Assembly (NCBI GenBank): GCA_028583685.1
Contig: JAMXIF010000065.1
Span: 30,746,513-30,810,512 of the forward strand
Source of the DNA: Petaurus breviceps papuanus
Lineage: Eukaryota > Chordata > Mammalia > Diprotodontia > Petauridae
DNA length: 64,000 nucleotides
Direction of reading: 5' to 3'
Part shown: piece after piece, positions 11,463 through 22,612 of the stretch
How the letters are laid out: the number at the start of each line of letters is the position of its first letter
Position numbering within the stretch: the stretch's first letter is position 1
Notes under the pieces: generated by a model
Databases searched by the model: none
Told to the model about the DNA's origin: nothing
Seen by the model: only the letters and a program-made list of their open reading frames with translations
Made by a program: the position numbers and the translations under genes

Positions 11463-11858
11463 TCAGGGATTCTTATCTTGAGATCTATAAATACACACAG
11501 ATATTTCTCTCTCCATATATATATATATGTATATATAAATATATATAATTCAAAATAGGTATGGATACATAACCATATATATGTTTATATACACATGTGT
11601 ATATATTTGTGAATATACATGCATATGATATATATCATATAATATATGATATAAATATATAATAACATATTTCATCTCTTCATGCCTATATGAATATACA
11701 TTAATATAACTGTATTTCAGTATAATTGGATTTCTTTATAATCTTGAATATTTTATTTTATGCATTTTGAAAATATTATTCTGATTAGGGGTCCAGACGT
11801 TTTACCAGATTGCCATAGGCATCCATGACACACAAAAAAGTTTAAAACTTCCTGCTTT
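11463..11858. repeat. Old DNA-transposon-like repeat (copy 1 of 3), AT expansion inside
   Basis: Ends resemble inverted repeats ('cagggattctta' left, complement 'caggaagtttta' right). The core 'accagattgccataggcatc' then 'catgacacac' recurs at 20,640-20,700 and 39,900-39,950. A TA-rich tract fills 11,515-11,660. Probably a hAT-type non-autonomous element, but superfamily is inferred. Confidence 0.5.
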
Positions 11859-11859
11859 A

Positions 11860-12250
11860 GTCAATAGGGAGCATCTTGAGTACAAAAAGGACAGGTCATT
11901 ATACTTAAGGAATATACGTTTTTACAGCTGTGTAAAAGATATATTGGAGAGGAGACAGCAACTGGGTGGCATCTGAGGGTCACTGACCATATGAGTGGGG
12001 AAAAGGGAATGGAAAAGAAGGAGGTTGGGGAAAGGGGTTTACAGCAACAACATGTAACAATACTTGGAAATGGAAGGTGAGCAAAGGGGAGAGAGGTGAG
12101 AATGAAAATGAGGTGGCTAGAATGTGTGTCAGAAAAATGAATACAAGTAGAAGAGTTAGGAAGAAGAAAGGGTTGGGGTGGGACAAAAAGATGAGATGTT
12201 TTGAATAAGCTGATTTTAAGATGACCACTGAAGTCACTTTGTGAGTAGAC
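11860..12250. other. No gene; purine-rich, possible L2 debris
   Basis: The 147-codon frame on the minus strand is the complement of low-complexity AG-rich DNA and has no domain. The stretch resembles the complement of an L2 ORF end but is too diverged to be sure. Confidence 0.35.
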
Positions 12251-12251
12251 A

Positions 12252-12530
12252 GATTGCACAAGGGATAGAATGCTGTGTCTAGAGGCAGGAAGATCTGAGT
12301 TCAAATCCAGCCTCAGAAAAAATGCTTAGTCAACTGAAAATTGTGCTGGAATTAGAAATAAAGGAGAGAGGTTAGAATCTAAGCAATGACACTTCCTAGG
12401 TGAGCATCTCGGGAGAAGTTCCTTAATTTCTCTGCTCCCCAATGTGCCAATCTGTAAAAAAAAAAGTTACTTGGACTGAATGACCTCAAAGCCCCTTAAC
12501 AGCTCCAAATCTATGACACTATGCTCTTGG
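12252..12530 (+). repeat. CORE-SINE (MIR-like), diverged
   Basis: Head 'aggcaggaagatctgagttc' then 'aaatccagcctcag', and tail 'ccccaatgtgccaatctg' then 'ctccaaatctatgacactatg'. About 50 bp in the middle does not match. Confidence 0.6.
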
Positions 12531-12564
12531 TGAGTAGCCATTCTGAATCAAGACTTGGTTTAGT

Positions 12565-12850
12565 ATGTGTGTTATATCCATTCATCAAACATTTATATAG
12601 CAGCTATGATGTGCTAGTCAAAGTACTAAGACCTAGGCATACAAAATCAAAGCCAAACGTTTTTCTAAATGACTTTATGTTCTGCTGGGGCAGGGGAAGT
12701 CATGTGTACATAAGTCCAAAACATACACAAAGGAAATATAAAACAGTATCTTGGCCGAGGGCCATAATACCTATAAAGAACAAAAAAAAGATCTTGACCA
12801 GCATGTGGTGATTGATGGATTGATTCAAGAAATTATTGAACTTGAAGGCT
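12565..12850 (-). repeat. L2 3' end remnant
   Basis: 'attcatcaaacatttatat' with 'gctatgatgtgctagtca' and 'gcatacaaaatcaaag' follows the complement of the L2 3' end. Confidence 0.5.
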
Positions 12851-12920
12851 AAAAGAATCATGAAATCAAATCCCAACTTAACTTCTTTCTGTACTGCATT
12901 ATTCTCATATAGAAAATGAG

Positions 12921-13088
12921 AGGGGCTGCTAGATGGCACAGTGAATAGAGTGCTGGCCCTGGATTCAGGAGGACCTGAATTCAAATTCGGCCTCAGATAC
13001 TTAACACGTACTAGCTGTGTGTCCTTGGGCAAGTTACTTAACCCCAATTGCCCAGCCTTCCCCCCACCCAAAAAAAAAGCAAAAAAAA
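12921..13088 (+). repeat. SINE subtype A with target duplication
   Basis: Full-length copy from 'aggggctgctagatggcaca' to an A-rich tail. Target duplication 'aaaatgag' at 12,913-12,920 and 13,089-13,096. Confidence 0.92.
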
Positions 13089-13096
13089 AAAATGAG

Positions 13097-13366
13097 GGAG
13101 TTAAAGAGATTCCATAGCGGAAGTGGAAAATAAGTTATTAAACTGCATAATTTCAAGCTCAGATTTAATGATACTGTGATCTTAACCATTAATACGAAAA
13201 CTAGACAATGAAATTGTAGAGATTTTTATGAGTTTTTTTTTATGCCTGTGACCTAGTGACCTCATTTATGTAGCATCACTAACAACTGCCAAATGCAGGC
13301 AGGTATGTCAGTCTAACAGAAGCAGCAAAGTTCCCTGAGGGAGGGATAGGAGTGAGCACGAACCAT
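13097..13366. other. No gene seen
   Basis: Unassigned AT-rich DNA between two SINEs. No frame, repeat or RNA signature. Confidence 0.35.
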
Positions 13367-13612
13367 GGGGCAGCACATAGAACACGAATTCTGGAGTTAG
13401 TAAGACACAACTTTAAATCTGGCCTTGGACACTTACTAGTTGTGTGACTGTGGGCAAGTCACTTAACCCTATTTGCCTCAGTTTCCTCATCTATAAAATT
13501 AGCTGGAGAAGGAAATGGCAAACTATTCCACTACCTTTGTCAACAAATCATCAAATAGCATCATGGAGAGTTGGCCATGAGTGGAAAACAACTGAACAAC
13601 AACAAAAGGAAC
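13367..13612 (+). repeat. MAR1 CORE-SINE, near full length
   Basis: Runs from 'ggggcagcacatagaacac' through 'gtgggcaagtcacttaaccc' and 'agctggagaaggaaatggca' to the tail 'aacaactgaacaacaacaa'. The 74-codon frame across it is fortuitous. Confidence 0.88.
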
Positions 13613-14981
13613 TAGATAAATCAAACCACCCCCATCACCTTGACTTGTCTTCTCCCGTCAGATCCTGATGAAGACAGCCCAGGACCCTGAACTCAAGGGC
13701 CTTGGAAATGGCATTGCTTCCAGCTCACTGCTCCTGATTATCATCTTAGTGGGAAATCCTGGGTAGATGTAGCCTGGAAAACACTTTCATTCATATATCC
13801 AGAAAAGAAATTTCTTGCCTCCAATGTTCTTACTATTGTCAAATGGTTTAATATCACAACTGATATGATTTTATCAATGGGAATGACATTAAGGAAGAGG
13901 CATTACCATCATCTTGACCGGTTCACCCTATGGACTATGTGATCTTTATCTTTAACTAAATCTCCCATGTGTGTTGTGTTCCCCATGAGAATATGAGCTT
14001 ATTGGGGGTAGGGGACAGAATCAAGATGGCGAAGTAAAAGCACAAAGTTGGCAGGGCTCCAGATTCAACCACTTCCAATATCTGTAAAAAAAAAAAAAAA
14101 GACTCTAAACAAATTTTAAAGCTACAGAACCCGCAAAGTGACAGAGAGAAACAAATCTCCTGCTGAAGGCAGCCTGGCAAGCCAACAGGGAGTATCAATC
14201 ATAGCACACTGGAAGCCTAGCATGGTCCCCCACAAGCCATGGTTCTATCCGCAGGGTGGCCCAGACCAGCCAGAGCAGACTTCAGGAGAATGAATCAGCA
14301 AAAGCCGTGGTGGTCTCCAGACTTCTGAACACATAAACACCAAAGAGAAAATTAAAGGGCAGTGGGGAACTATGTTGGAAGGGTGAAGAAAGAGCGCAGT
14401 CCAGCCCATGCACCTGGGGTGAGAAGGGGTGGAGGTGAGGTGGCTGCAACTGCTGCCCCATGGCAGCTTCTAGAGCTCCTGTTCTACAGCATGTAGGGGG
14501 ATTAAGTGACCATTCAGAGGGTAATCTTTCTTGCTTTAATCTGCTTAGATCTGGATCATGATCTTGGGTGGTGATCCTGGAGTAGGTGGCCAGTGTGTCA
14601 GAACTCGCAGGGGCTATAGAGAAGGCACCCAAGTAATAGCTCTCGCAGCTGTGAAAAACCCTAGCAATTTGGGACAAAGCTCTTTACACTCTGGAAGCAG
14701 AGTTCTACCATGGCAAAGAGCTCCAAAGTCAAGTAATTGGCAAGATGAGAAAGCAGAGGAAGCACAATCAGACCATACAATCCTTTTTGGGAGTCAAAAA
14801 GGATCAAGGAACAGAACTGGAGGAGGACAATGAAGTCAGAACTCCTGCATCAAAAGTTTCCAAGAAATATATGAACTGATTACAGGCCATGGAGGAGTTC
14901 AAGACAGATTGGGAATATCAAATAAGAGGAGTAGAGGAAAAATTGAGAAGAGAAATGAGAATGATGCAAGAAAATCATGAA

Positions 14982-15129
14982 GGGGCAGCTAGGTGGTGCA
15001 GTGAATAGAGCAACAGCTCTGGAGTCAGGAGGACCTGATTTCGGATCCAGCCTCAGACATTTAACACAAAAACCAGCCATGAGATCTTGGGCAAGTCATT
15101 TAACCCCAATTGCCCTCCAAAAAGAAAAA
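14982..15129 (+). repeat. SINE subtype A inside HAL1 ORF1
   Basis: Starts 'ggggcagctaggtggtgcag' and ends with an A-rich tail. Exact target duplication 'aaaatcatgaa' at 14,971-14,981 and 15,130-15,140. Confidence 0.95.
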
Positions 15130-15524
15130 AAAATCATGAAAAGTGAGTCAATAGCCTCCTAAAGGAGACCAAAAAAATAGTGAAGAAAATAAACCTTAAA
15201 ATGTAGACTAACTCAAATGGCAAGAGATTCCCAAAAAGACAATGAGGAGAAGAATGTCTTAAAAAGCCCAATTTGCCAAATGAAAAAGGAATTTCAAAAA
15301 CTCACTGAAGAGAATAGTTCCTTCAAAATTAGATTGGAACAATTGCAAGATAATGACTTCATGAGAAATCAAGATACTAAAAAACAAGTCCGAATGAATG
15401 AAAAAATAGAAGGCAATGTGAAATATTTCATTGGCAAAACCACTAACCTGGAACATAGATCCAGGAGAGATAATTTTAAAATCACTGGAGTAACTGAAAG
15501 TCATGATAAAAAAAAAGAGCCTAG

Positions 15525-15671
15525 GGGCATCCATGTAGCACAGAGAGTAAGAGCACTGCTCCAATGTAGGGATGACCTGGGGATCGAATCCAGGCTCAGA
15601 TACTTAGCACCACACCCAGAAATAACTGGCTGTGTAATCTTGAGGAAGTTACTTAACACCAATTGCTTAAC
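15525..15671 (+). repeat. SINE subtype B inside HAL1 ORF1
   Basis: Contains 'cacacccagaaataactgg', the subtype-B signature. Target duplication 'aaaaaaaagagcctag' (left, ending at 15,524) and 'aaaaaaaagaacctag' (15,672-15,687), one mismatch. Confidence 0.94.
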
Positions 15672-16249
15672 AAAAAAAAGAACCTAGACACCATCTTCAA
15701 GAAATTATCAAGCAAAATTGCCCCAATGTTCTAGAACCAAAGGGCAAAATTGAAATGGAAAAAAATTTACCAATCATCTCTTGAAAAAGATCTCAAAAAG
15801 ATAAATCCTAGGAATATTATAGCCAAAGTCCAGAGTTCACAGGTCAAGGAGAAAATACTGCAAGCAGTCACGAAGAAACAATTCAAGTGTTGTGGAAACA
15901 CAATCAGGATAAGAAGACCTAGCAGCTTCTACATTAAGGGATTGAAGGGAGTGAAATATGATATTTCAGAGGTTAAAGAAGTTAGGATTAAAACCAAGCA
16001 TCACCTACACAGCAAAACTGAGTATAATGCTACAGAGGAAAACATGGTCATTCAATGAAACAGAGGATTTTCAAGCACTCTTAATGAAAAAATCAGAGCT
16101 GAACAGAAAATTTGATTTTCAAATATAAGAAGCAAAAGAAGCATGAGAAGATAAACAGGAAGGAGAAATTATAAGGAACTTATTAAAGTTGAACTATTTA
16201 CATTCCTACATGGAAAAATGAGACTTTTGTCAACATGAGAATAGTTGAA

Positions 16250-16385
16250 GGGAATATATATGTGTGTGTGTGTATGTATGTGTGTGTACATATATGGATA
16301 CATATGTGTACATTTATGTACAGGAGGGTATATGTGTATATAAATATATGTAAGTATGTACATATGTGTGAACACATACATAGAC
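16250..16385. repeat. TG/TATG-rich tract in HAL1 3' UTR
   Basis: Imperfect alternating TG, TATG and TACATA steps. This is where other HAL1/L1 copies also carry a dinucleotide tract. Frames across it on both strands are chance. Confidence 0.8.
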
Positions 16386-16656
16386 AGAGGGCACAGGATG
16401 AGTTGAATAGGAGGGGATCATATCTAAAAAATAAAATTAAAAGGTGAGAGAGGAATATATTGGGAGAAGGAGAAAGGGGGATATAGATTAAGGTAAATTA
16501 TCTCATATAAAAGAGGTAAGAGAACAGTGCTACAATGGAGAGGAAGAGCAGGAAGGTGAAAGGGAATAGGTCAACCTTACTATCTTTGAATTTGGCTTCA
16601 GGAGAGAATAACATACACATTCAATTTGGTATCTTACCCTAAAGGAAAGTAGGGGG

Positions 16657-16811
16657 CAGGGGCGGCCAGGTGGCTCAGTGAGTAAGAGCACCGGCCCCAG
16701 AGTTGGGATCAAATCCGGGCTCTGATACTTGGCACCACACCCAGAAATAACTGGTCGTGTAACCTTGAGCAAATTACTTAACCCCAATTGCTTTTAAAAA
16801 AAAGGGGGGGG
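16657..16811 (+). repeat. SINE subtype B in HAL1 3' UTR
   Basis: 'ggcggccaggtggctcagtg' to 'ccccaattgcttttaaaaaa'. Flanks share 'aaaggaaag' (16,641-16,649 and 16,812-16,820). Confidence 0.92.
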
Positions 16812-16882
16812 AAAGGAAAGCAGTGGGGAAGGGAAAAAGAGGAGGGATGATAAAAGGGAGGGCTGATTGGGGGAGAGGATGG

Positions 16883-17419
16883 TGTAATGGGAATGTAAAT
16901 TTAAAAATCTTCCCTGCCCCTAGGCTAAAGTGCACCTGGAGCCTGGGGTAGGAGGCTTGTTTTTCAGTAGATAGTTTTTGATTGGCCAGTGAGTCCAAAA
17001 GGTTGTTACATTCTCTGAGCCAGGAGAAGGCTATATAAGCCCTGATTTGAGGCTTTGTTTTGGGACTAACTTTGAGAACTGTTCTGTGATTTGATATGGA
17101 TTTTGGGAAGCCATTGTCCAGAGTCCCCTGGCTTTGAAAAACCCAGATGTTGAAACCCAGATGTTGATTAGGTATGGATGTAATGGCTGGACAGTTTGGA
17201 AAGTTGTCTACTTGTTCTGTTTCTGTCTTGATAATTCTGCCTGTGTGTACTTTGAAGTTCGGGGTGCTGACCTTTTTCCCCTGAATGAAGTAAATGATAT
17301 ATGTTTGACTGATTAAAGTAAGCTTGTTAACCCATTTTGAGTTGCTTTCCTTTATCAAAGCAGATCCAAGAAGCTGTGTTGGCAGACACCCTGGGAATGC
17401 TGGGGTGCTTGCTGCTACA
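16883..17419 (+). mobile_element. Solo LTR, ERVL-like (5-bp target duplication), in HAL1
   Basis: A 537-bp LTR with TGTAATGG at the start and CTACA at the end. It has a TATA-like 'ctatataagc' at 17,031 and an ATTAAA polyadenylation signal at 17,312. Flanks gatgg/ggtga fit one diverged 5-bp duplication of the HAL1 sequence. Its first 30 bp resemble the LTR at 52,315. It is a fossil with no internal region. Age: younger than the HAL1 but already diverged at the target site. Confidence 0.75.
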
Positions 17420-18045
17420 GGTGATTAGAAGCAAACACTTTTGAAAAGGGACAGGGTCAAAGTAGAAAATAAAATAAGTGGGGGATGGGATAGGACGGAG
17501 AGAAATATAGTTAGTCTTTCACAATACAACTACTATGGAAATGTTTTGTATAACTACACATATACAATCTATATTGAATTGCTTGTCTTCCCAGTGGGGG
17601 TGAGTGAGGAGGGAAGAAGGGAATGCCTCTGGAATTCAAAATTTCAAAAACAAATGTTAAAAAAAAATGTTTTTTACATGCAACTGGGAAATAAGATATA
17701 CAGGCACTAGGGTATAGAAATCCATCTTGCCCTACTAGAAAGTGTGTGTGTGGGGGGGGAGGGGGAAGATGGGGAATGATATAAGAGAGAACAGATTGGA
17801 TGAAGAGGTATTCAGTAAGCTCACTATTTTGGGGTGGGGGTAAGGAAAAATGGAAAAAAAATCTGTAACTCAAAATCTTGTGGAAAAGAAAGTTGAAAAC
17901 TAAAAATAAATAAGTAAATACATTGAAAAAAAAGAATATGAGCTTCTTAAGAGAAGAGAATATCTTACTTTTCCATTTGTAACACCAGTGCTTACGACAG
18001 TGTTTTGCACACAGTAAACACCAAATAAATGCTTCATTCATTCAT

Positions 18046-18745
18046 TCAGTTCAACCAACTTCGCACTTTTATGCGTAGCAAGAGAAGCTGGGATTTAGTG
18101 GTCACTCAAAACTATTTCTTACTGAGATAAAGGAGGATAAAAAATACCCATCCCCCTCAGTTCACACTTATTTTCTTTCCTTTACTCGAAGCTTTGCGCT
18201 AATAAAGTACAGAAGGAAGAAGAAACTGGAACTAAAGAAAGAGGTTTGAATGCGTCCTCTTTCTTATCTAAAACCTATAATTTTCTGAAATTTTCAGAAA
18301 TGTGTTACTTTTTTTTTTCCTTTTGACTGCCCGTGTTGAAATTCAAGGAAACTAACAAAAGACATCATGAAGCTTCCAGCATGAATCATTTATTTGGACA
18401 AAATAGGGAGGCTATTTTAAAAGGGCAGTAATTCCTTCTTGCTGTCAAAAGATAAAGGCTTACAATTTTCTGCTGAAATGTGTACAATACCTTGTAAATT
18501 GTGAACATGTAATCATCTTCTGAAAAAGAGTAGAAAAATACCAATTGGCAACACTTTACCATCAAACTGAATGGATTACTGCAAACCATAAATATTTTTT
18601 AATTCAAGTGTTCCTTCTAAGAGGAGAAGATGAAGGTCAATTGTTCCTTGCCAGCCAATGGTTAAAACAAACTTTTATAAAGGTATTTTGAGTACAGAAA
18701 GTGACCTTATAAAAATAGCCTTTTTCGTCAAGTTGTGTTGCCGTT
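18046..18745. other. Single-copy block, possible conserved non-coding DNA
   Basis: No repeat landmarks. 18,360-18,720 is AT-rich with repeated short CAAT/TTTAA words and no frame of note. No gene is supported. Confidence 0.3.
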
Positions 18746-18749
18746 GAAT

Positions 18750-19560
18750 CTTAGAATCACAAAAATCTCAAAACTGGAAAGGACTCAGAGGTTAATTTGT
18801 TCAGTTCATAGCCCCAAATGAATGCTTCATATAGTATGAATGATGTATGGCCAATTCGCATCATCTTGAAGGCCTCCAGTGATAGTGAACTTGCTATCAT
18901 TCTACTTTTTAGAAAGTTCCTGTCTTCTGTCAGCTCCTCGCTTCTCCTATCATACCTAGCCCCACATGTCCTTCAGAACTTTCACACAAGTCAAGATCAA
19001 TTTAATAATTTTTCTTCTATATGACCACTTTGCAAATCCCATCCTACCCTTCTGCAATTTGTTTCTCTGTGTAGTATCCTTGGTTAATTCAAATGTTCCT
19101 ATTATTTCAAGATCTCAAGGAGCTTGAGTATCTTGGTTGTTCACTTGATGTTACCAATGTTATCAATATTATTGTGAAAATGTGGTATCCAGAACAAAAT
19201 GATGGGATTTAATAAAAAGATGGGATTATCACTTACTTATTTCTAGGAATTTTGTGCCCTTTAATAAAAGAAAAGCATGCATCATTCTTCTGAATGACAC
19301 ATTACACTGTTGACTTCTCTTGCAATTGTACCATTAAAACCCCAGATTTTATTTTTCAAATAAACTCTTGTTGCCACCACTTTGTACTTCAAATTTCTGA
19401 AGCTGACTTTTTGGACCTAAGCACTAGACTTTACGTTGTGTCTACTGAGTTTCAATTTATTGGTTTCAACTCAATATTCTAGCCAGCCAAAACTCATTTG
19501 ACTTCTGACCCAGTCCATCTAGTATTTTAGCTATTTCTCCCATATTTGTGTTATATTAAG
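18750..19560 (-). repeat. L3/CR1 LINE remnant, about 800 bp
   Basis: The plus strand follows the complement of CR1/L3 from its 3' end ('gaatcacaaaaatctcaaaa', 'ctggaaaggactcagaggtt'). It then goes through 'tgtggtatccagaac' to 'agactttacgttgtgtctac', 'gagtttcaatttattgg' and 'tattctagccagc'. This order is that of the RT region. Heavily worn. Confidence 0.65.
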
Positions 19561-19564
19561 TTCT

Positions 19565-20335
19565 GTATAGTCACATTAATGTGAGCCCTGCAATAGTCAT
19601 TAGAAGGAAGGAGGGAGAAATACGATTCCATCTGTCTCCCATATTACTAAGAAAAGCAACTCTTCTTTTCAATAGCATAAACCATACTATAGGGGATAGA
19701 CCAGCAGCCTGCAGTAATTACAAAGAGCAAAATGATGTTTGTACTTGTAAACTGCCATGTTTTTATATGGCTCCCTGTACGCCTACCAAGGATTTATACC
19801 TAACATATGGAGTAAGAAATTGTCTTTGTGTGCTGTCATTTGGGGATCATTATCACCCGTTAAACCATGATTATTGGTGTCAGGGGTAGCAGTTTGTGGG
19901 TACTCAGTTGCCTTTAAAATCTTTTCCTCTGTTCTTGAAAATGTATTCCTTACTCAATCTGGCAAAATGAGGTATATTTCACTTAAAAAAATTAAATTTT
20001 AATTCTCTACATTAAAACTAGTTAGGTGACTTTAAAAGTAAATATACATATATACACATTTAGTCATACATACACACATGTCAAAGTTTTCAGGTAAAGT
20101 TGAAAATTCAGTAAAATCATCCCTCAATTTTTCTTCTCACATCCATTTTTAGAACTCTTGTCCCTTGACCGGAACTGTGGCTTACCCCTAGTCATCTATT
20201 TGTATTTCATCCTTAACTGTAAAGGAATATTTTCTGAAACTTAAAGGTCTGTCCTTAGAGGCATCATCTTCTAGCTGAAATGAATAAACCAAGATTTCAG
20301 GATTTACTTCGGCAACATGTTGGTTATATTAACCA
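19565..20335. other. No gene supported
   Basis: A 102-codon frame starts at 19,581 (MSPAIVIRRKEGEIRFHLSP...). It has no recognisable domain and no supporting splice or promoter context. The rest is AT-rich and unassigned. Confidence 0.35.
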
Positions 20336-20480
20336 GGGTAACCTCACCTTTCTCATCAGAGAAATGTGAACAAGAATACTCACACTGCTAGATATCCTGG
20401 GTTGCTATGAGGAAAGAATTTTGTAGAATTTTAAATGTTATAATGGTTAGAATGATTTCAATTATTGTTATTATTGCAGG
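20335..20480 (+). repeat. MIR remnant, 3' part
   Basis: 'acctcacctttctcatcaga' then 'gggttgctatgaggaaag' and 'gttattattgcagg' follow the MIR 3' region. Confidence 0.5.
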
Positions 20481-20489
20481 TTAACAAGG

Positions 20490-20745
20490 AACTCCAAAAA
20501 CTGGGGTCCTTAATCTCAAGTCTATAGATCCTTAAGAATTCTGTGAGTAGATTTCAGGATGTCCAAAATTACGGATGGGAAAACATCTTTATTTCAATAT
20601 AAGTGGCAATTCTACATATTTAATTTTATTAATTTATAAACATGACCATGAGAAGGTGTCCCTAGGCTTGACCAGACTGCTAATGGTGTCTAGGAAACAA
20701 CAACAACAACAAAAAACAGGTTAAGAACCCTCATCCTAAAGACTG
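20490..20745. repeat. Old DNA-transposon-like repeat (copy 2 of 3)
   Basis: 'ggggtccttaatctcaag' at the left and 'ggttaagaaccctc' at the right are near-inverted ends. The core 'taggcttgaccagactgc' is shared with copies at 11,463 and 39,830. Confidence 0.55.
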
Positions 20746-20911
20746 AAAAACACTTTGAAAAAGTAAATGGCTTGTTAAGACTAACAGAATCATGCAGATT
20801 GAAGTAAACTACTTGTTCTCTCTCTTTTGTGTTATGTTTTATTTTGTCTCTTCTTTCTCATTATTCACTCCATTGGTTATAACCCTTCATTACAACTTGA
20901 CTAATGTTTTG
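20746..20911. other. No gene; short unassigned spacer
   Basis: 'gaagtaaactacttgttctc' with 'tctttctcattattcactcc' resembles the L1 3' UTR near 30,160-30,230, so part of this may be an L1 3' end scrap. Confidence 0.4.
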
Positions 20912-21065
20912 TTTTGTTTTTTAAGCAATTAGGGTTAAGTAACCTGCTCAAGGTTTCATGGCCAGGTGTTTCTGGGTGGGTGCTAAGTGTCTGAGGCCAG
21001 ATTCAATCCCCAGGTCATCCCGCACTGGGGCGACTGCTCTTACTCACTGTGCTACCTGGCCACCC
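20912..21065 (-). repeat. SINE subtype B with target duplication
   Basis: 'aagcaattagggttaagtaa' to 'gctacctggccacccc' is the reverse strand of subtype B. Flanks 'cttgactaatgtt' and 'cttgattaatgtt' differ at one base. Confidence 0.92.
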
Positions 21066-21171
21066 CTTGATTAATGTTTAATGTGATGGTATTTGTAGAT
21101 CCTATGTTTGATTGTGTGCCACCATGGCGAGGGGGAGAAAATGTGGATCTCAAGGGATTGTGGAACTTAAT

Positions 21172-21429
<258 letters not shown>

Positions 21430-21728
21430 ATTACAGAACTCTAGAATTCTAAGAATGCTCTTGACGAATAAGAACAAAATCTCTTCTTTCTTATTCCATT
21501 TTTAGGTAGCTTGAATTGTTAAGAACTTTCCCTCCTTACGTTAAGACTATATTTGTTATTTCCGAACTTCCATCTTAGTGAGTCTCCCATATATCTACCC
21601 CAAAATAAATACAGCTCCCCAGCCCCATACCATCTCTGACCGATGGCCACCTATCCATTCTCAACATTAAGATTCCAAATGAGAGAAATACTGTATTATT
21701 TATATAGTATTATACATACTAATGTACT
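21430..21728. other. No gene seen
   Basis: Unassigned sequence between the microsatellite and a SINE. Confidence 0.35.
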
Positions 21729-21739
21729 TCACTCTACTT

Positions 21740-21922
21740 TAGTTTTTATTTATTTATTTATTTTTGCCTTTTGGAAGGCAGTTGGGGTTAAGTAAGTTGC
21801 CCAAGGTTACACTGCTACTTTTTATTGTGTGGGTGTTAAGTTTCTGAGGCTGGAACCAAACTCGGTTCCTCCTGACTCTGGGGCCAGAGATTTCACTCAC
21901 TGCACCACCTAACTGCCCCCCC
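21740..21922 (-). repeat. SINE subtype A with target duplication
   Basis: TTTA-rich tail, 'gttggggttaagtaagttgc', then the complement of the head 'gcaccacctaactgcccc'. Exact 11-bp target duplication 'tcactctactt' at 21,729-21,739 and 21,923-21,933. Confidence 0.95.
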
Positions 21923-22094
21923 TCACTCTACTTGCAGATAACTCCAATCGTAGTTATGTACACAACTCTGTGTCAAATGTAGGTGAGGTGTGGTTGGTGG
22001 GGGGATGTTGAAGAAGTATTAGATACGTGTCTTGTCTTCTTTGGACTAAAGTCCATTCAGGTAGATAAGAAAGACTCAAACACAGGGCAAAGGA

Positions 22095-22350
22095 ACTAAC
22101 ATTTATTATGTATCTACTATGTTACAGACACTGTTTAAGAAATATTTTCTCATTTCTGCTTCATAACAAACTTGGGAGGAGAGGAGGGGTTGGTGCTCTT
22201 ATAAACCCCATTTCACAGATGAGGAAACTGAATATGAGAGAATTTAAGTGACTTGCTCAAGGTCATCCAACTAGCCAGTATCTAAAGTAGAATTTTAATT
22301 TACATATTCCTGACCTCAGGTCCAATACTTTATCTACTCTACCCTATAGC
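22095..22350 (-). repeat. MIR-type CORE-SINE
   Basis: 'cacagatgaggaaactgaat', 'aagtgacttgctcaaggtca' and 'gacctcaggtccaata' in the order of the reverse strand of MIR. Confidence 0.7.
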
Positions 22351-22414
22351 TGAAACATGAAATAATATGGAGAAAATGAAGTGGAATAAGGAGAAATAAG
22401 AAAAGAAAACATAT

Positions 22415-22612
22415 CTATACAGTACTTCAAGGCTTACAAAATACTATCTTTACAATAAACCTGTGATGTATGTAAATATGGTTATTCTCACTTTACAAAT
22501 GAGGAAACCGAGGCACAGGGAAATTGGCTCATGGTTTCACAGATAGTATCACAGCCAGAATTTGAGAGTGAGGTCTTCTGCCTTCAAGACCAATGCTCTT
22601 TCTACTATTTTA
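22415..22612 (-). repeat. MIR-type CORE-SINE, second copy
   Basis: 'gcttacaaaatactatcttt', 'caaatgaggaaaccgaggca', 'ttcaagaccaatgctctttc'. Same orientation as the copy 65 bp upstream but an independent remnant. Confidence 0.65.

Larger units (their letters stand above)
14889..16190 (+). pseudogene. HAL1 ORF1p remnant
   Basis: The likely start is the ATG at 14,889 (MEEFKTDWEYQIRGVEEK), giving a heptad-rich coiled-coil region. A SINE then interrupts at 14,982-15,129. From 15,217 the coiled coil continues ('KKEFQKLTEENSSFKIRLEQ') into the RRM-like part ('TTNLEHRSRRDNFKITGVTE'). A second SINE at 15,525 interrupts it. The C-terminal domain follows ('PRNIIAKVQSSQVKEKILQA', 'KKQFKCCGNTIRI'). ORF1p is the trimeric RNA-binding chaperone of L1 particles. 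This copy has several stops, a frame change near 15,760 and the two SINE insertions, so it makes no protein. Confidence 0.85.
14001..17932 (+). mobile_element. HAL1-type element (L1 with ORF1 and no ORF2), full length
   Basis: Begins with an L1-type 5' end ('gaatcaagatggcgaagtaa' near 14,020), followed by an ORF1 remnant. It then passes directly into a G-rich 3' UTR that ends 'gttgaaaactaaaaataaa'. There is no endonuclease or RT sequence between ORF1 and the tail. The flanking target duplication 'agaatatgagctt' (13,988-14,000 and 17,933-17,945) proves one insertion event into an L2. It later gained three SINEs (14,982; 15,525; 16,657) and a solo LTR (16,883-17,419). Without these it is about 2.9 kb. 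HAL1s move using L1 enzymes supplied in trans. Confidence 0.85.
13660..18045 (+). repeat. L2 LINE 3' end split by a HAL1 insertion
   Basis: The left part (13,660-14,000) ends 'gttccccatgagaatatgag'. The right part (17,933-18,045) resumes 'gaatatgagcttcttaag' and continues to 'ccaaataaatgcttcattc', the L2 terminus. The HAL1 plus its own inserts fills the gap. Confidence 0.75.

Noticed and set aside
16774-17358. 194-codon minus-strand frame
   Set aside because: It crosses a SINE tail, HAL1 3' UTR and a solo LTR. Such a composite cannot be an ancestral gene.
19581-19889. 102-codon frame with several Cys
   Set aside because: No family match from inspection and no signal peptide or spaced Cys pattern that fits a known class.
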